From the NCBI RefSeq assembly GCF_009932475.1, contig NZ_BJOV01000002.1, forward strand, positions 789,958-853,957: a stretch of DNA of 64,000 nt, written 5' to 3'. This DNA comes from Gordonia spumicola (GTDB lineage Bacteria > Actinomycetota > Actinomycetes > Mycobacteriales > Mycobacteriaceae). The notes beneath the pieces were generated by a model. The model ran no database searches. It was not told where the DNA came from and worked only from the letters and a program-made list of their open reading frames with translations. Position 1 is the stretch's first letter. Each line of letters begins with the position of its first letter. Positions 43,885 through 52,973 of the stretch are shown one piece after another. Both the position numbers and the translations under genes were made by a program.

Positions 43885-44355
43885 TTACGTCCAGCCCGAG
43901 GCCGTCGGACGGCGGCGGATCACCGAGACCATCGTCATCGAGATGACGACGTCGTCGGATTGATTCCGTGCGACGACCTCGGTCGTGAGATCTGCACGAC
44001 CGTCACGGAGCGTCACGTCGGCGATCGTCAACGTTCCGTGCAGGACGTCGCCTGGGTGTACCGGGCGGCGAAGACTCACGTCGCGGATTGACTTGCCCGC
44101 GATCAATGCGACGGTTGAATAGAAGTTGTCCGCCTGCATGCGCTGCACGGCGGACATCGTGTGGATGCCACTCGAGATGAGCCCGCCGAAGGGCCAGTCC
44201 AGTGCGCGCACGGGATCGATGTGGAAGGGGAGCGGATCGTATTTCGTGGCGTACTCGATGATCTCCGCCTCGGTGAAGGCGTACGTGCCCAGGTCGTGGG
44301 TGCTCCCCACTTGGAGGTCGTCGGCGAAGGCGATCGCAGTGGATGAGATCGACAA
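43885..44355 (-). CDS. MaoC-like dehydratase
   Basis: Hot-dog-fold (R)-specific enoyl-CoA hydratase-type protein of 156 residues. The hydratase motif is present as YDPLPFHIDP and FGGLISSGIHT, with the catalytic Asp and His. TTG 44355 is used because the amidohydrolase stop is at 44357-44359 and no ATG/GTG is suitably placed, so the two are tightly coupled. Role inferred: hydration of an enoyl-CoA made in the same pathway. Fragment of a second copy at 42238. Confidence 0.88.
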   Translation of the reverse strand: MSISSTAIAFADDLQVGSTHDLGTYAFTEAEIIEYATKYDPLPFHIDPVRALDWPFGGLISSGIHTMSAVQRMQADNFYSTVALIAGKSIRDVSLRRPVHPGDVLHGTLTIADVTLRDGRADLTTEVVARNQSDDVVISMTMVSVIRRRPTASGWT

Positions 44356-44356
44356 C

Positions 44357-45388
44357 TCAGCTCGCCCCGATCAGGCGCGTCACGCTGCGCATGGCGGAGC
44401 GCACCACGGTTCCGCGGACTCGGTCGACGAGCGAAGGTCCCGGAATGGGTGCGGCGGTGCCGAATCGGGGGAAGAGCGCGAGGGCGTTGTCCCGGTTGAT
44501 TCGTCGAATCAGGTCGTCTGACTCGAACGGGTAGGAGTCGAGGCCACCGCAGAAGTACTGCACTGCGGGCTCGGGCGCGAACGGCCAGTCGCTGCCGAAC
44601 AGCACGTGTCCCGGATCGGCGAAGGCGAGGAGGCTGGGCAGCGCCGCCCGGCTGGCCGACAATGCGGTATCGAAGTAGAAGCCGGAGAAATCGTCGAGCA
44701 CGTCGAGCGGACTGCGTCCGGACTCGCCCGCGATCGCGACGGCCATTCGGTGCGACGCGTAGGGGACAAAACCGCCCGCATGACTGAGGATGAATCGGAT
44801 GTGGGGATAGCGCCGACGGATTCCGCTGCTGACCAGCAGATACGCGGCACGAGTCGTGTCGAGGAGGAAGTCGGCCGCGAACGGCGGGATGCCGTCCACG
44901 GCCGGAGCCGGCAGATCGGCCGGGTGAATGAAGACGACGGCGGAACGTTCGTCGAGGACCTGGAACAACTCGTCCTGCCCGGGCTCGCCGAGATAGGTGC
45001 CGCGCGAGTTCGCCAACAGGACGACACCGTCGGCGTGCAGATGATCGAGAGCGTGTCGCGCCTCCCGTGCGGCCGCCGCGACGTCGGGCAGCGGAAGGGT
45101 GGCGAAGTACCCGAAGCGATTCGGATGCTCGGTCGTCAGCCCGGCCGAGAACTCGTTGAGTTCGCGGGCGAGTGCGGCGGCGTCCTGCGCGTCGGCGAGG
45201 AACGACGTCCCCGGCGTCGACACCGACAGGATCGCGGCGGCCGTACCGGCACGGTCCATGACACCGAGCGCTGCCTCGGGCGACCAGTCGGGCAACGCCC
45301 GGCCACCGGCCTCCGCGATGCCGTGGTCGTCGAGCCGCGCCCGATAGCTGGGCGGGATGAGGTGCTGGTGGACGTCGATACGCTGCAT
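44357..45388 (-). CDS. amidohydrolase-2 family hydrolase/decarboxylase
   Basis: Metal-dependent TIM-barrel enzyme of 343 residues, Amidohydro_2 family, which includes ACMSD, gamma-resorcylate and 6-methylsalicylate decarboxylases. Metal ligands are visible: H-x-H near the start (IDVHQHLIPP), a His in VVFIHPADL, a His in ILSHAGGFVPY and an Asp in FGSDWPFAP. This fits decarboxylation or ring hydrolysis of an aromatic or enol acid. It starts at ATG 45388, 14 bases after the acyltransferase stop, and is followed directly by MaoC, so these genes form an operon with the acyltransferase. Confidence 0.9.
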   Translation of the reverse strand: MQRIDVHQHLIPPSYRARLDDHGIAEAGGRALPDWSPEAALGVMDRAGTAAAILSVSTPGTSFLADAQDAAALARELNEFSAGLTTEHPNRFGYFATLPLPDVAAAAREARHALDHLHADGVVLLANSRGTYLGEPGQDELFQVLDERSAVVFIHPADLPAPAVDGIPPFAADFLLDTTRAAYLLVSSGIRRRYPHIRFILSHAGGFVPYASHRMAVAIAGESGRSPLDVLDDFSGFYFDTALSASRAALPSLLAFADPGHVLFGSDWPFAPEPAVQYFCGGLDSYPFESDDLIRRINRDNALALFPRFGTAAPIPGPSLVDRVRGTVVRSAMRSVTRLIGAS

Positions 45389-45402
45389 GGAGGTTCCTCG
45401 AT

Positions 45403-46170
45403 TCAGCCGATGATGGGACGCCGGCCGCGGGTCTGACGATCCAGTTCGACCTGCATGACGGTGCGGACTCGTTCCGCGTAGTCCTCGGGCCGTTCGTCGG
45501 CCTCGGCGCGCATGGCCGGCAGCATCGCCGTGCGGAGTTTCGTCGGCAGCGGCACGTACGGGAGCAGTCCGACCGCCCCGATGTTGACGCCCCACGGAAT
45601 CGACAGGGTGGTCGGGAGTCGGTTGAGGCGGAAGCGATCGCGGACACCGGTGGCGCGGGCGAGTGCGGCGCCGTCGTCGAGCACGAGGACCGACTCGCCC
45701 GCCCCGCTTGTCACGACCGGGACGATCGGCACGCCGTTGTCGATGGCGAGACGCGCGAAGCCGGAGCGGCCGGCGAACACCACGGTGTTCCGATCGCCCC
45801 ACGATTTGAAGGCGTCGACGTCGCCGCCGGGGAACACGAGCAGATGGCGACCTTCGGCGAAAGCGGTGGTCGCCGCCTCGTGGCTGGCCTTCCGCGCACC
45901 GAACGGCTCGATGAGCCCGCCGACTCCGAGCTGCCAGGCGATCTGGTGAGTCAGGACGGTGACGGGACGCTCGTCGCCGCTGGCCCGACGCGCGATGGCG
46001 AACGCGATGACGTTGAGGTCGAACACGCCGCCGAACCCGTGGTTGGCGACGAACAAGACCGGTTCGTCCGGGACCGGCGCGGCGATGGTGGTCTCGTGCC
46101 GGTTGTACGCCGCGACGGCGGCCTCGACCGCACGCGCGAACGTGTCAGTCCATGAACTCTCCGTCGTCAT
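45403..46170 (-). CDS. PlsC-like acyltransferase
   Basis: Lysophospholipid acyltransferase-type protein of 255 residues. The catalytic motif is HGFGGVFD (H-x5/6-D type, in FVANHGFGGVFDLNV) and the acyl-acceptor motif reads LLVFPGGDVDAFKSWG, as in TMEM68- and DGAT-like members. Hydrophobic segments are weak, so it is probably membrane-associated. ATG 46170 lies about 75 bases from the centre of the palindrome, so its upstream promoter region is the reflected copy of itself. In the right arm the gene is destroyed by indels. Confidence 0.85.
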   Translation of the reverse strand: MTTESSWTDTFARAVEAAVAAYNRHETTIAAPVPDEPVLFVANHGFGGVFDLNVIAFAIARRASGDERPVTVLTHQIAWQLGVGGLIEPFGARKASHEAATTAFAEGRHLLVFPGGDVDAFKSWGDRNTVVFAGRSGFARLAIDNGVPIVPVVTSGAGESVLVLDDGAALARATGVRDRFRLNRLPTTLSIPWGVNIGAVGLLPYVPLPTKLRTAMLPAMRAEADERPEDYAERVRTVMQVELDRQTRGRRPIIG

Positions 46171-46326
46171 GTTTCTGATGAAAAATCAATAATTGGCTGA
46201 CGTCAATGTCGTCCTTGTATCTCTGTGAGGCGAAGGCGCGGCGTCGACGACGGCGCGCTTCGTTCACGAGATACAAGACGCTGGACCGTGCAGCCAATTA
46301 TTATGATGTTTTCATCAGAAAGAAAC
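46171..46326. repeat. centre of the giant palindrome
   Basis: The two arms meet with no unique spacer. GTCGAC at 46243-46248 is the symmetry point. Recognisable mirrored blocks flank it: GAGATACAAG on the right against CTTGTATCTC on the left, CAATTATT/AATAATTG-type blocks, and TTTCATCAGAAA/TTTCTGATGAAA. Each block is displaced by small indels and substitutions, so the centre is an imperfect copy of the kind expected from error-prone reads, or from a hairpin region under decay. Confidence 0.85.
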
Positions 46327-47100
46327 ATGACGACGGAGAGTTTTCATGACTGAACGTTCGCGCGGCGGTCGAGGCGCCGTCGCGGCGTACAACCGGCACG
46401 AGACCACCATCCGCCCGCGCCGGTCCCGGACGAACCGGTCTTGTTCGTCGCCAACCACGGGTTCGGCGGCGTGTTCGACCTCAACGTCATCGCGTTCGCC
46501 ATCGCGCGTCGGGCCAGCGGCGACGAGCGTCCCGTCACCGTCCTGACTCACCAGATCGCCTGGCAGCTCGGAGTCGGCGGGCTTCATCGAGCCGTTCGTG
46601 TGCGCGGAAGGCCAGCCACGAGGCGGCGACCACCGCTTTCGCCGAAGGTCGCCATCTGCTCGTGTTCCCCGGCGGCGACGTCGACGCCTTCAAATCGTGG
46701 GGCGATCGGAACACCGTGGTGTTCGCCCGGCCGCTCCGGCCTTCGCGCGTCTCGCCATCGACAACGGCGTGCCGATCGTCCCGGTCGTGACAAGCGGGGC
46801 GGGCGAGTCGGTCCTCGTGCTCGACGACGGCGCCGCACTCGCCCGCGCCACCGGTTGTCCGCGATCGCTTCCGCCCTCAACCGACTCCCGACCACCCTGT
46901 CGATTCCGTGGGGCGTCAACATCGGGGCGGTCGGACTGCTCCCGTACGTGCCGCTGCCGACGAAACTCCGCACGGCGATGCTGCCGGCCATGCGCGCCGA
47001 GGCCGACGAACGGCCCGAGGACTACGCGGAACGAGTCCGCACCGTCATGCAGGTCGAACTGGATCGTCAGACCCGCGGCCGGCGTCCCATCATCGGCTGA
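46327..47100 (+). pseudogene. right-arm copy of acyltransferase, frameshifted
   Basis: Copy of the gene at 45403-46170. ATG 46327 is followed by a stop within nine codons because of indels. Further extra bases near 46580, 46605, 46730, 46855 and 46890 shift the frame again. Only the last 70 codons read correctly (LPTTLSIPWGVNIGAV to the end). Confidence 0.85.
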
Positions 47101-47114
47101 ATCGAGGAACCTCC

Positions 47115-48146
47115 ATGCAGCGTATCGACGTCCACCAGCACCTCATCCCGCCCAGCTATCGGGCGCGGCTCGACGACCACGGCATCGCGGAGGCCGGTGG
47201 CCGGGCGTTGCCCGACTGGTCGCCCGAGGCAGCGCTCGGTGTCATGGACCGTGCCGGTACGGCCGCCGCGATCCTGTCGGTGTCGACGCCGGGGACGTCG
47301 TTCCTCGCCGACGCGCAGGACGCCGCCGCACTCGCCCGCGAACTCAACGAGTTCTCGGCCGGGCTGACGACCGAGCATCCGAATCGCTTCGGGTACTTCG
47401 CCACCCTTCCGCTGCCCGACGTCGCGGCGGCCGCACGGGAGGCGCGACACGCTCTCGATCATCTGCACGCCGACGGTGTCGTCCTGTTGGCGAACTCGCG
47501 CGGCACCTATCTCGGCGAGCCCGGGCAGGACGAGTTGTTCCAGGTCCTCGACGAACGTTCCGCCGTCGTCTTCATTCACCCGGCCGATCTGCCGGCTCCG
47601 GCCGTGGACGGCATCCCGCCGTTCGCGGCCGACTTCCTCCTCGACACGACTCGTGCCGCGTATCTGCTGGTCAGCAGCGGAATCCGTCGGCGCTATCCCC
47701 ACATCCGATTCATCCTCAGTCATGCGGGCGGTTTTGTCCCCTACGCGTCGCACCGAATGGCCGTCGCGATCGCGGGCGAGTCCGGACGCAGTCCGCTCGA
47801 CGTGCTCGACGATTTCTCCGGCTTCTACTTCGATACCGCATTGTCGGCCAGCCGGGCGGCGCTGCCCAGCCTCCTCGCCTTCGCCGATCCGGGACACGTG
47901 CTGTTCGGCAGCGACTGGCCGTTCGCGCCCGAGCCCGCAGTGCAGTACTTCTGCGGTGGCCTCGACTCCTACCCGTTCGAGTCAGACGACCTGATTCGAC
48001 GAATCAACCGGGACAACGCCCTCGCGCTCTTCCCCCGATTCGGCACCGCCGCACCCATTCCGGGACCTTCGCTCGTCGACCGAGTCCGCGGAACCGTGGT
48101 GCGCTCCGCCATGCGCAGCGTGACGCGCCTGATCGGGGCGAGCTGA
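47115..48146 (+). CDS. right-arm copy of amidohydrolase
   Basis: Identical translation to the gene at 44357-45388, 343 residues, with intact metal ligands. Reverse orientation. If the arm is an assembly product, this gene does not exist as a second copy. Confidence 0.8.
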   Translation: MQRIDVHQHLIPPSYRARLDDHGIAEAGGRALPDWSPEAALGVMDRAGTAAAILSVSTPGTSFLADAQDAAALARELNEFSAGLTTEHPNRFGYFATLPLPDVAAAAREARHALDHLHADGVVLLANSRGTYLGEPGQDELFQVLDERSAVVFIHPADLPAPAVDGIPPFAADFLLDTTRAAYLLVSSGIRRRYPHIRFILSHAGGFVPYASHRMAVAIAGESGRSPLDVLDDFSGFYFDTALSASRAALPSLLAFADPGHVLFGSDWPFAPEPAVQYFCGGLDSYPFESDDLIRRINRDNALALFPRFGTAAPIPGPSLVDRVRGTVVRSAMRSVTRLIGAS

Positions 48147-48147
48147 G

Positions 48148-48618
48148 TTGTCGATCTCATCCACTGCGATCGCCTTCGCCGACGACCTCCAAGTGGGGAG
48201 CACCCACGACCTGGGCACGTACGCCTTCACCGAGGCGGAGATCATCGAGTACGCCACGAAATACGATCCGCTCCCCTTCCACATCGATCCCGTGCGCGCA
48301 CTGGACTGGCCCTTCGGCGGGCTCATCTCGAGTGGCATCCACACGATGTCCGCCGTGCAGCGCATGCAGGCGGACAACTTCTATTCAACCGTCGCATTGA
48401 TCGCGGGCAAGTCAATCCGCGACGTGAGTCTTCGCCGCCCGGTACACCCAGGCGACGTCCTGCACGGAACGTTGACGATCGCCGACGTGACGCTCCGTGA
48501 CGGTCGTGCAGATCTCACGACCGAGGTCGTCGCACGGAATCAATCCGACGACGTCGTCATCTCGATGACGATGGTCTCGGTGATCCGCCGCCGTCCGACG
48601 GCCTCGGGCTGGACGTAA
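48148..48618 (+). CDS. right-arm copy of MaoC-like dehydratase
   Basis: Identical translation to 43885-44355, 156 residues, with a TTG start directly after the amidohydrolase stop. Confidence 0.78.
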   Translation: MSISSTAIAFADDLQVGSTHDLGTYAFTEAEIIEYATKYDPLPFHIDPVRALDWPFGGLISSGIHTMSAVQRMQADNFYSTVALIAGKSIRDVSLRRPVHPGDVLHGTLTIADVTLRDGRADLTTEVVARNQSDDVVISMTMVSVIRRRPTASGWT

Positions 48619-48725
48619 GTTCCAAGCGGTCCATTCAACCAGTGATAGAGACACTCCCTAGCCGTCACAACGCCTGCGAGACGTCCGGACGACTTCTCGT
48701 CAGACTCCAGAGTCAGGAAGCTGCA

Positions 48726-50030
48726 ATGACCACCCCTCCACGACGCATTCTGTCCTCAGCAGTCGTCGCCATGCTGCTCGGCGGCCTGGCGATGTTGGCG
48801 ACACCCCCGAGCGACGCCCGAGTGAATGCGCCGCTGCCCGACGACTTCCTGTGGGGCGTATCGGCGTCCGGGTTCCAGACCGAGGGGTCCTCACCCGACA
48901 GCAACTGGTCCCGATACGCCGCGTCGACCAAGGTCGAGGACCCGATCGGCACGGCGGTCGACTTCCGCCACCACTATCGCGAGGATGTCGAGCGAGCCCG
49001 CTCGATGGGCATGAAGGTGTACCGCGTCAGCATCGAATGGTCGCGGATCGAGCCCTCTCCCGGTCGGATCGACACACGCGAACTGGCCTACTACGACGAT
49101 CTGCTCGCCGCGATCACCGGTGCGGGCATGCGTCCCATGCTGACCCTCGACCATTGGGTTCTCCCCGGCTGGATCGCCGACCGCGGTGGTTGGGCAGATG
49201 CGCGCACCGCAGGATCGTGGTTGCGACATCAGCGCATGGTCGTCGATCGATATGCGCACCTGTCCCCGCTGTGGATCACCGTCAACGAGCCGACCCTCTA
49301 CATCATGAACGAGGTCAAGTTCGGCGGCATCAGCGTGAAGGACGCCCCGACGATGGCGTCCCGACTGGTCGCCGTGCACCGCGGAATCTACGACTACATC
49401 CACCACCGCTCACCGGGCGCGATGGTCTCGTCGACCTCCGCGTACATCCCGGCGGTGCAGACGGCCCTGGACGTGATCTTCCAGGACGGCGTCCGCGACA
49501 AGCTCGACTACATAGCGTTCAACTCGTACTACTCCCTGTCCCCCGCCGAACCGGCGATCTGGACCATCACCTCGGACAAGTGGAAGGCCTCGGTCGCCGC
49601 GGACGGCATCTACTACGCGTTCCGCGACTACTCCGAACGCTTCCCCGGCAAGCCCCTGTACGTCGTGGAGACCGGCATGCCGACCGAGGGCGGGAAGGTG
49701 CGCCCGGACGGCTACAAGCGCGAGGATCACCTCCGTGACCTCGTCTACTGGACGCAGCGCGCCCGCAACGACGGCATCAACGTCATGGGCTTCAACTACT
49801 GGAGCCTCACCGACAACTACGAATGGGGCAGCTACACACCGCGATTCGGCCTGTACACCGTGAATGTGAAGACCGATCCATCGCTGACACGACACGCGAC
49901 CCCCGCCGTCTCGGCCTACCGCGACATCGCCCGCGCGAACGGCGTCGGCCCGACCTACCGGCCCAGCCGGCCGGCTTCCTGGTGTTCCCTCGTCCAAGGC
50001 GTCCGCAGCTGTGTCGACCCGGTGCGCTGA
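48726..50030 (+). CDS. right-arm copy of secreted GH1 glycosidase
   Basis: Identical translation to 42473-43777, 434 residues, with signal peptide and both catalytic Glu residues. Confidence 0.8.
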   Translation: MTTPPRRILSSAVVAMLLGGLAMLATPPSDARVNAPLPDDFLWGVSASGFQTEGSSPDSNWSRYAASTKVEDPIGTAVDFRHHYREDVERARSMGMKVYRVSIEWSRIEPSPGRIDTRELAYYDDLLAAITGAGMRPMLTLDHWVLPGWIADRGGWADARTAGSWLRHQRMVVDRYAHLSPLWITVNEPTLYIMNEVKFGGISVKDAPTMASRLVAVHRGIYDYIHHRSPGAMVSSTSAYIPAVQTALDVIFQDGVRDKLDYIAFNSYYSLSPAEPAIWTITSDKWKASVAADGIYYAFRDYSERFPGKPLYVVETGMPTEGGKVRPDGYKREDHLRDLVYWTQRARNDGINVMGFNYWSLTDNYEWGSYTPRFGLYTVNVKTDPSLTRHATPAVSAYRDIARANGVGPTYRPSRPASWCSLVQGVRSCVDPVR

Positions 50031-50101
50031 CACCGGCGCACTGCTACGTCACCACTGGCTCAGCAGGTTAGTTATGCTCCGCAGCGCCTCAACGGACCTA
50101 A

Positions 50102-50130
50102 CCATAATTAATACGCCGAGTTAATTATGG
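50102..50130. repeat. right-arm copy of AT-rich dyad
   Basis: Mirror of 42373-42401: CCATAATTAA at 50102-50111 and TTAATTATGG at 50121-50130. Confidence 0.65.
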
Positions 50131-50137
50131 CCCAATG

Positions 50138-50265
50138 CCGACGTGACGCTCCGTGACGGTCGTGCAGATCTCACGACCGAGGTCCTCCCGCGGAATCAAT
50201 CCGACGAGGTCGTCATCTCGATGACGATGGTCTGGGTGATCCGCCGCCGCCCGAGTGCCGATTAG
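50138..50265 (+). pseudogene. right-arm copy of MaoC 3' remnant
   Basis: Mirror of the remnant at 42238-42365, unchanged. Confidence 0.8.
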
Positions 50266-50376
50266 GGCGTGCTGCGCAACTCTTCCCCCGCCGACTCGCC
50301 GCCCCAGCCTCTTGACTTGTGATGTACGGCACTTTTACTGTAGCGATCATTCCAGAAATTGGTTGGGGGATGTGCG

Positions 50377-51643
50377 ATGACTTACATGATTCGCATACTG
50401 GTGACGACCGTGATTGTTGCGGTGACGAGTGTGCTGGCAGTGCCATCTCCCAACGCATTGCCCGCCCTCCCACATCCCGCCGATGGCTTTGCGACCGCAC
50501 TGCCCACCGGGCCACATCAAGTGGGCGTCGACGTCCGACGACACTCAGTCGCTGGCGGCGACATCAAGGTGACAACCTGGTATCCCGCTGTGCACGCGAA
50601 GGGCGCGAAACCCTACCGGACCGAAGGTGGAGTTCGCGGTGTGGCGGTACAGAACGCCGCGCCGGAGCGTGGCGACGGTCCGTATCCTCTGATCGTCTTC
50701 TCAGCTGAGTTTGGGCGCACCGGGGGACGGATACTACTTCTACACCCAGAATCTCGCCAGTCACGGCTACGTGGCCATCGGCATCGACCATCTTGATTCG
50801 AAGCCGACGACCACCCTCGGATTCTGGAAACGCAACAACCCCGTCGAGACTACAGTCCGGGCGCTCGGGGATCTGTCGGCCATGAATCCGAGCGACTCCG
50901 TCTTCGCCATCATGGGGGACTGGTTCAAGAAGACGCAGTTCGGCATGACATACCGTCCAGCGGAGATAACTCGTGGGCTCGACGTCACCCTCGCGCGCAA
51001 CCACGCTTCGGGAGACCGTCTGCAGGGCATGATCGACCCTGAGCGGATCGGGATGAGCGGCCACTCGCTCGGTGCCGCATACACGCTGTTGTACGGCGGG
51101 CAGGCGATGAATTGCGACTATCCGATGACCGCCGCCGACCGAAACCTCAACGGGTACATCACCGACATCGATCCGTGCGCGATGCCGTCCAGGTCACGCT
51201 CGACTGATCCCCATCTGTTCCGCGACAAGCGGATCAAGGCGATCCTCCCACTTGCCTCCCCGATTTTCATCAACGACCGCCAGATCGTCAGGGCAGCGCA
51301 CGACATAGATGTTCCGCTGATGTTCCTCACCGGAGAGGACCCGTACCTGGAGTCGTCGAGGAAGCAGCAGTGGCAGACGTTTGAGGGCGCCTCGGGACCG
51401 AAGTACTTTGTGGAGATCACGAACACCAACCACTTCATGGTGACCGACATGCTGACCGCGAACCCGACCGCAGCCGCGGCGATGAACCTCGTGGGTTACA
51501 CCGCATTCGCGCCGATGGCGAACGTCTACATGCGCTACTCGTCGGCATTCTTCGACCGCTACCTTAAGGACGACGTCGCCAAAGGCCCTGTCCTGCACCG
51601 AGCAGGCCCTGGCCCGGTGTCGGCTCTTCACTACGACGACTGA
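50377..51643 (+). pseudogene. right-arm copy of secreted alpha/beta hydrolase, frameshifted
   Basis: Mirror of 40860-42126 with the same one-base frameshift near 50700. The two arms share this lesion exactly, so it precedes the duplication or arises from the same consensus. Confidence 0.78.
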
Positions 51644-51701
51644 GCGTCTCCGGGGGATACCCGATACGGGCCGCCTACCCCGCGACGTCCAGCGCCCTCG
51701 G

Positions 51702-52973
51702 TCAGTCCGGCGTCGCGGTCGGCTCGCCCGCGTCCTGTCGGATCATCACGTCCCGGAGAGTTCGGATGTCTGGGCTGCCGCAGTCGATCCGCGTGGTGCT
51801 GAACGACGCGATGCACAGATTGCAGTAGCCACAGACCGGCCGGTGCTCGTTGGGCGTCGACACCACGTTGCGATATAGGAACGGGTCGGCGATGAACGCC
51901 CTCGCTGCTGAGACTGCATCGACCATTCCACTGCCGACGGCGTGCCCGATGCCCTCCTTGCTGTGGAATCCACCGACGCAGATCACCGGAATCGTCAGGG
52001 CCTCAGCCACTTCGGCCGCATGGCCCAGATTGAACCCCTCCACGGGCGGTCGGAGGCGCCCGGCAACTCTTTCGACGACCGGCGACGCGGCGAAGATCAT
52101 CGACTTGCGGAGCCGCGAACTCGAAGCCAGCGGCCCACGGGTCACAGAGTTGACCAGGAACCCGCGGTAGTTGCCCTGGACCATGCCGGGCCAGGACTCG
52201 TAGTGGCCACGCGAGATCTCGATAGCGTCGGCACCGTCGTCCTGCAGCCAGCGCGCGACCTGGAGGAGTTCGCCAGTGTCCGCGGCTCGTCGCAGCGGCA
52301 GATCGTCGGTGCCGTTGAGCTTCACCAGAATCGGGTACGAGTCGCCCACGCTGGCCCGCACCGCGCCGAGCACCTCGAGAAGCAGGCGTGCCCGATTGTC
52401 CAGGGGCCCGCCGTAGTCGTCATTCCGCCTGTTGGTGTGCGGGGTCAGGAACTGGCTGAGGAGATAACCGTGTGCGGCGTGGATCTGAACGCCGTCCATG
52501 CCGGCTTCGACCGCTCGCCGCGCCGCCTCAGCGAACGACTGCACCACCGCTGGGATCTCGTCGCGGCGAAGCGGGACTGGTTTGCTGCCGTACAGCGGTT
52601 CGCGAATGTTCGAGGCGGAGACGATCCGCTCCCCGGGCAGCGCCTTGGCGATCTGTCTTCCGCCGTGATTGAGCTGGGCGATCAGTTTTGTTCGGCCCGA
52701 GTGGGCGAGTTCGGCCCACTGTGCGAGACCCGCGATCTTGTCATCGTCGTCGATTCCGGCCTGCCGCCCCGCTGACTTCCCCTGCCGAGAGACGAAGAGA
52801 CTACCGGTGACGATGAGCGGAGTGCCTGCGGTAATCATCGGGCGGTAGAAATCAAGCAGGTCGTTGGTGACGAAGCCGTCGTCACTTGCGCGGGTCTCAC
52901 TGGTCGCGGACTTGTAAAGCCGCCCGTCTACGACCATCTGGCCGATCTGGAGAGGAGTTGCCGGAGTGATCAT
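51702..52973 (-). CDS. right-arm copy of Old Yellow Enzyme-type reductase 2
   Basis: Identical translation to 39530-40801, 423 residues. The start overlaps the stop of the copy at 52970. Confidence 0.8.
   Translation of the reverse strand: MITPATPLQIGQMVVDGRLYKSATSETRASDDGFVTNDLLDFYRPMITAGTPLIVTGSLFVSRQGKSAGRQAGIDDDDKIAGLAQWAELAHSGRTKLIAQLNHGGRQIAKALPGERIVSASNIREPLYGSKPVPLRRDEIPAVVQSFAEAARRAVEAGMDGVQIHAAHGYLLSQFLTPHTNRRNDDYGGPLDNRARLLLEVLGAVRASVGDSYPILVKLNGTDDLPLRRAADTGELLQVARWLQDDGADAIEISRGHYESWPGMVQGNYRGFLVNSVTRGPLASSSRLRKSMIFAASPVVERVAGRLRPPVEGFNLGHAAEVAEALTIPVICVGGFHSKEGIGHAVGSGMVDAVSAARAFIADPFLYRNVVSTPNEHRPVCGYCNLCIASFSTTRIDCGSPDIRTLRDVMIRQDAGEPTATPD

Larger units (their letters stand above)
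28518..46245. repeat. left arm of giant inverted repeat
   Basis: From 28518 to the centre near 46245 this DNA reappears in reverse complement from 64000 back to 46246. Paired positions sum to 92503-92504 over most of the length; the sum is 92491 at the centre, 92497 at the acyltransferase start and 92518 at the outer end. The right arm is therefore 27 bases longer, almost entirely within the central 0.6 kb and last 1 kb. All genes from the membrane protein at 29838 to the acyltransferase at 45403 lie inside. Only 26 bases separate the left boundary from the dnaB stop, but this boundary is set by the window edge. Confidence 0.97.

Noticed and set aside
46171..46326. Hairpin telomere of a linear chromosome
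   Set aside because: Linear actinobacterial replicons known to me have protein-capped ends, and no telomere resolvase gene is visible. Kept only as an alternative under the palindrome finding.
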